Shown: positions 5,589 through 7,106 of the stretch, in pieces
Layout of the letters: each line of letters opens with the position of its first letter
Position numbering within the stretch: position 1 is the first letter of the stretch
NCBI GenBank assembly: GCA_905213905.1
Contig: CAJMKD010000066.1
Coordinates: 1 to 7,106, forward strand
Direction: 5' to 3'
Origin: an uncultured Sutterella sp.
GTDB lineage: Bacteria > Pseudomonadota > Gammaproteobacteria > Burkholderiales > Burkholderiaceae_F
DNA length: 7,106 nt
The notes under the pieces: model-generated
Told to the model about the DNA's origin: nothing
What the model saw: only the letters and a program-made list of their open reading frames with translations
Databases searched by the model: none
Position numbers and translations under genes: made by a program

Positions 5589-5945
5589 GAAAAACTCTCT
5601 TTGCCGGCAAGGCCGCCGGCCTTCTCCTTTTTTTTGCCGCGCTCGGCCCGCACCGGCTTGGGGGACGTCGAGAGAGCGGCAGAAATATTATTTTCTCACC
5701 GGCGCGCCCGAAGCTGCAGTGGCGCCCTGCCGCTTGCGCGGCACTGTTTCTCCTGAAGCAATCGTTCTCACATTCCTTGCAATCCTCGCTGCTCGAATCG
5801 GCTTTCGCGGCTTCGCCGGCCACCGCAGCACAGCCTTAGGAGCCATCAGTCCGCCCGCGCGCTCCGTAAAATGAAGGGTGAAACCGATGCAACCATTTAT
5901 CGCCGCAGCGCCCTGCGCACGGCTGAATCGAAGGACAGGACGCTT
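5589..5945. promoter_or_regulatory. Divergent control region, amidohydrolase gene / LysR gene
   Basis: This 357-bp spacer has no credible gene. For the leftward gene a -10-like TAATAT (read on the minus strand, 5685-5690) lies in an AT-rich patch within otherwise GC-rich DNA, with only a poor -35; weak -35 boxes are normal for promoters needing a LysR-type activator. The symmetric element AGAAA-N6-TTTCT (5681-5696) covers that -10. A second perfect palindrome, TGCCGC-TTGC-GCGGCA (5728-5743), sits about 40 bp further upstream, at a typical distance for a LysR recognition site. A third, AAGGCC-GCC-GGCCTT (5609-5623) followed by eight T (5628-5635), falls in the leftward gene's leader. For the LysR gene a TAAAAT (5867-5872) is a possible -10 without a matching -35. 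Confidence 0.5.
5728..5743. promoter_or_regulatory. Candidate LysR operator, perfect 6-4-6 palindrome
   Basis: TGCCGC and GCGGCA flank four bases (TTGC) with perfect symmetry. It lies about 40 bp upstream of the proposed -10 of the leftward amidohydrolase gene and inside the shared spacer, where a LysR-type protein would be expected to bind. The outer T and A are separated by 14 rather than the usual 11 bases, so the assignment is tentative. Confidence 0.35.
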
Positions 5946-6908
5946 ATGCCAGAAGAAAACGCCCTTCAGCCAGATCTGAGCTTTGACGAACTTCGCTTTC
6001 TCACGACGCTTTGGGAAACGCGCAGCCTCACAACGGCCGCCGCCCGCCACCGCATCAGCATGGGATCGGCATCCCGGCGCCTCGCGCACCTGCGCGAAGT
6101 CTTCAACGACGAACTCTTCGTTCGCTCCGGCCTCATCATGCTGCCCACGGGACGGATGCGGGCCCTTTATCCGCGCGTCGAATCCGTGCTTCGCACTTCG
6201 CTTTCGCTCTTTTCTCAGGACGCCTTCGACCTGGCGAATACGCGGCGCATCGTTCGAATCCTCTCGGTCGACAACGGCGTGATGACGCTCATGAATGAAG
6301 CCATCGGGCGCTTCTATCAGAGCGCGCCCAATGCTTCCATCGCCATCCGAAGCATTGACGACCGGCTTTTCGAAAGGCTTCGCGAAGGCGAAGCGGACAT
6401 GGCGCTCTTTCCCATTCAGAACGTGCCCAAGGACTTCCACGTGCTCGAGCTCTACAAAACCCGGCGCGGCCTGCTCGTTCGCGAAGGGCACCCGCTCATC
6501 GAACGGTACAACAAGAAGGGCTGCATCACGCTCGAGGATCTCTCTGAATTCAGAAAAATCGACATCACGTTCTCTGGCGCGCCCCCCTGGCACCAGACGA
6601 GCGCAGCCGTCGCAGTGGAAGAGTGCCAGGAAGCCGCCTTTTCGATGCCGTTCTTCCTCGCCGTGCCATACGTGCTCGAGCAGACGGACTTCACTTACAT
6701 GGCGCCCGTCATCACGCTCATGTACTTCGTGAAGCAGTCGGCCTACAAGCTGCGGATGCTCCCTGCGCCGCCGGAAGTTGCGCCTTTTACGCCCTGCATC
6801 ATCTGGCACCACGGCAGCCACACGGATCCGTTCCTGCAGTGGGTGCGCGCCGTGATCGCCGACGGCTGCCGCAATGAGGCGAGGCGCCTCGGCGCCATCG
6901 TCGAGTAA
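5946..6908 (+). CDS. LysR-type transcriptional regulator (NahR/NodD-like)
   Basis: The 320-residue protein has the normal family length. Residues 14-72 form the N-terminal winged HTH (DELRFLTTLWETRSLTTAAA, then SMGSASRRLAHLREVFNDEL and FVRSG), followed by a linker helix, and about 100-310 form the periplasmic-binding-protein-like effector domain (RIVRILSVDNGVMTLMNEAI, then DRLFERLREGEADMALFP), closest in style to the NahR/NodD/LinR group that senses small organic acids or aromatics. ATG 5946 is chosen because AGGA lies five bases upstream and residue 1 then sits a normal distance before the HTH. A start at 5871 would add 25 residues and has no RBS. It is divergent from the amidohydrolase gene, which is the most likely target; autoregulation is also usual. 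The next element begins right after its stop codon, with no terminator between, so an insertion may have displaced the original one. Confidence 0.9.
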   Translation: MPEENALQPDLSFDELRFLTTLWETRSLTTAAARHRISMGSASRRLAHLREVFNDELFVRSGLIMLPTGRMRALYPRVESVLRTSLSLFSQDAFDLANTRRIVRILSVDNGVMTLMNEAIGRFYQSAPNASIAIRSIDDRLFERLREGEADMALFPIQNVPKDFHVLELYKTRRGLLVREGHPLIERYNKKGCITLEDLSEFRKIDITFSGAPPWHQTSAAVAVEECQEAAFSMPFFLAVPYVLEQTDFTYMAPVITLMYFVKQSAYKLRMLPAPPEVAPFTPCIIWHHGSHTDPFLQWVRAVIADGCRNEARRLGAIVE

Positions 6909-6931
6909 ATTTGTGGCGATTCCTTCTGTTC

Positions 6932-6960
6932 CTGATATTTTATTTATTCATAGATAAAAT
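6932..6960 (+). promoter_or_regulatory. Promoter of the IS607 transposase, overlapped by a palindrome
   Basis: CTGATA (6932-6937, four of six -35 bases) and TAAAAT (6955-6960, five of six -10 bases) are 17 bp apart. The predicted transcript start, about seven bases on, falls at the ATG (6969). An imperfect palindrome, ATTTTAT-T-TAT (6937-6947) with ATA-G-ATAAAAT (6950-6960), covers the spacer and -10 and is a candidate binding site for the transposase's own HTH. Confidence 0.5.
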
Positions 6961-6961
6961 G

Positions 6962-6974
6962 GCTCATTATGAGC
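6962..6974. repeat. Perfect 6-1-6 palindrome across the tnpA start codon
   Basis: GCTCAT (6962-6967), one base, then ATGAGC (6969-6974), whose first three bases are the tnpA start codon. It could serve as an operator or RNA hairpin that hides the start. Confidence 0.5.
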
Positions 6975-7106
6975 AAGATATATCGCATAAGTGAATTTGC
7001 AAAACGAATCGGCCGATCCCCTTCAACCGTCCGTCGATGGGAGGCAGAAGGGAAGATACGGGCAAAAAGGTTGGCGTCGGGGCATCGCTATTTTGACGAG
7101 TCCGAC
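6969..7106 (+). CDS. tnpA: IS607-family serine-recombinase transposase, N-terminal part
   Basis: The 46 codons to the window end encode a MerR-like helix-turn-helix: YRISEFAKRIGRSPSTVRRW (5-24), then EAEGKIRAKRLASGHRYFDE, the characteristic DNA-binding start of IS607 TnpA. The serine-recombinase catalytic domain should follow outside the window. In known members this protein synapses and integrates the element by serine recombination with low site specificity. Codon use (ATA, TAT, AGT, AAA) is more AT-rich than the host genes, consistent with recent acquisition. No Shine-Dalgarno sequence precedes the ATG, and the start codon lies inside a perfect palindrome GCTCAT-T-ATGAGC (6962-6974). The gene is cut by the window end, not by a mutation. 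An alternative ATG at 6959 opens only an 11-codon overlapping frame. Confidence 0.88.
   Translation, partial: MSKIYRISEFAKRIGRSPSTVRRWEAEGKIRAKRLASGHRYFDESD

Larger units (their letters stand above)
6909..7106 (+). mobile_element. 5' end of an IS607-family insertion sequence (partial)
   Basis: The transposase start at 6969 identifies the family. The left end must lie between the LysR stop codon (6908) and the tnpA promoter, but IS607 elements have no terminal inverted repeats and make no target duplication, so the exact boundary cannot be set from one copy. The flank is AT-rich (TATTTTATTTATTC) in contrast to the GC-rich host genes. The remainder, usually including a tnpB gene, lies beyond the window. 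Confidence 0.65.

Noticed and set aside
4812..5756. Rightward 314-codon frame opposite the amidohydrolase gene
   Set aside because: It is a His/Arg/Ala-rich antisense shadow and the opposite strand has all the catalytic motifs.
5871..5945. Earlier start for the LysR gene
   Set aside because: It has no RBS before 5871 and adds 25 residues not normally seen before the HTH. ATG 5946 has AGGA at proper spacing.
5688..6821. Leftward 377-codon frame opposite the LysR gene
   Set aside because: It is antisense to a clear LysR-type protein and its composition is shadow-like, with no motifs.

Overview
The window is a high-GC (by eye roughly 60%) proteobacterial chromosome segment. The protein-sequence style, GC-rich codon use and gene types (NahR-like LysR regulator beside an amidohydrolase, nitroreductase, globin-less ferredoxin-reductase-type flavoprotein) suggest a betaproteobacterium, possibly the gut family Sutterellaceae. 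That placement is an inference from general resemblance; there is no rRNA or other marker gene to confirm it. No tRNA, rRNA or CRISPR array was seen.

Layout. Positions 1-799 hold no convincing gene. This stretch is partly AT-rich and carries several strong inverted repeats: 16-56, 155-195 and 585-627. A good sigma70-type promoter at 800-829 leads, through a predicted leader of about 185 nt rich in inverted repeats, to a flavin/NAD(P) oxidoreductase gene at 1021-1794. That gene ends at a textbook rho-independent terminator (1852-1883), so it is probably monocistronic. Next comes a divergent pair: a leftward gene (1934-2587) for a protein with a long Pro/Gly/Ala/Tyr-rich linker and a C-terminal Cro/CI-type HTH, and a rightward nitroreductase gene (2763-3542). 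The nitroreductase gene converges, with a 9-bp gap, on a leftward gene (3552-4049) for a probably exported protein made of six 17-residue repeats. Upstream of that on the same strand is a large amidohydrolase gene (4182-5588). This is divergent from a LysR-type regulator gene (5946-6908), with a 357-bp intergenic region that carries palindromes and a plausible promoter. The last part is the 5' end of an IS607-family mobile element: an AT-rich left flank from just after the LysR stop codon, then the first 46 codons of its serine-recombinase transposase, cut off by the window end.

How the genes fit together. The clearest functional unit is the LysR regulator with the divergent amidohydrolase; the usual logic is that the regulator senses the substrate or product and controls the enzyme gene. 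The HTH protein may likewise control the divergent nitroreductase. The IS607 element sits immediately behind the LysR gene and looks like an insertion from a lower-GC source. I found no convincing new multi-gene system. The items most worth a second look are the structured noncoding left end, the leader of the flavoprotein gene, the HTH protein's odd architecture, and the predicted leaderless, palindrome-spanned start of the IS607 transposase.
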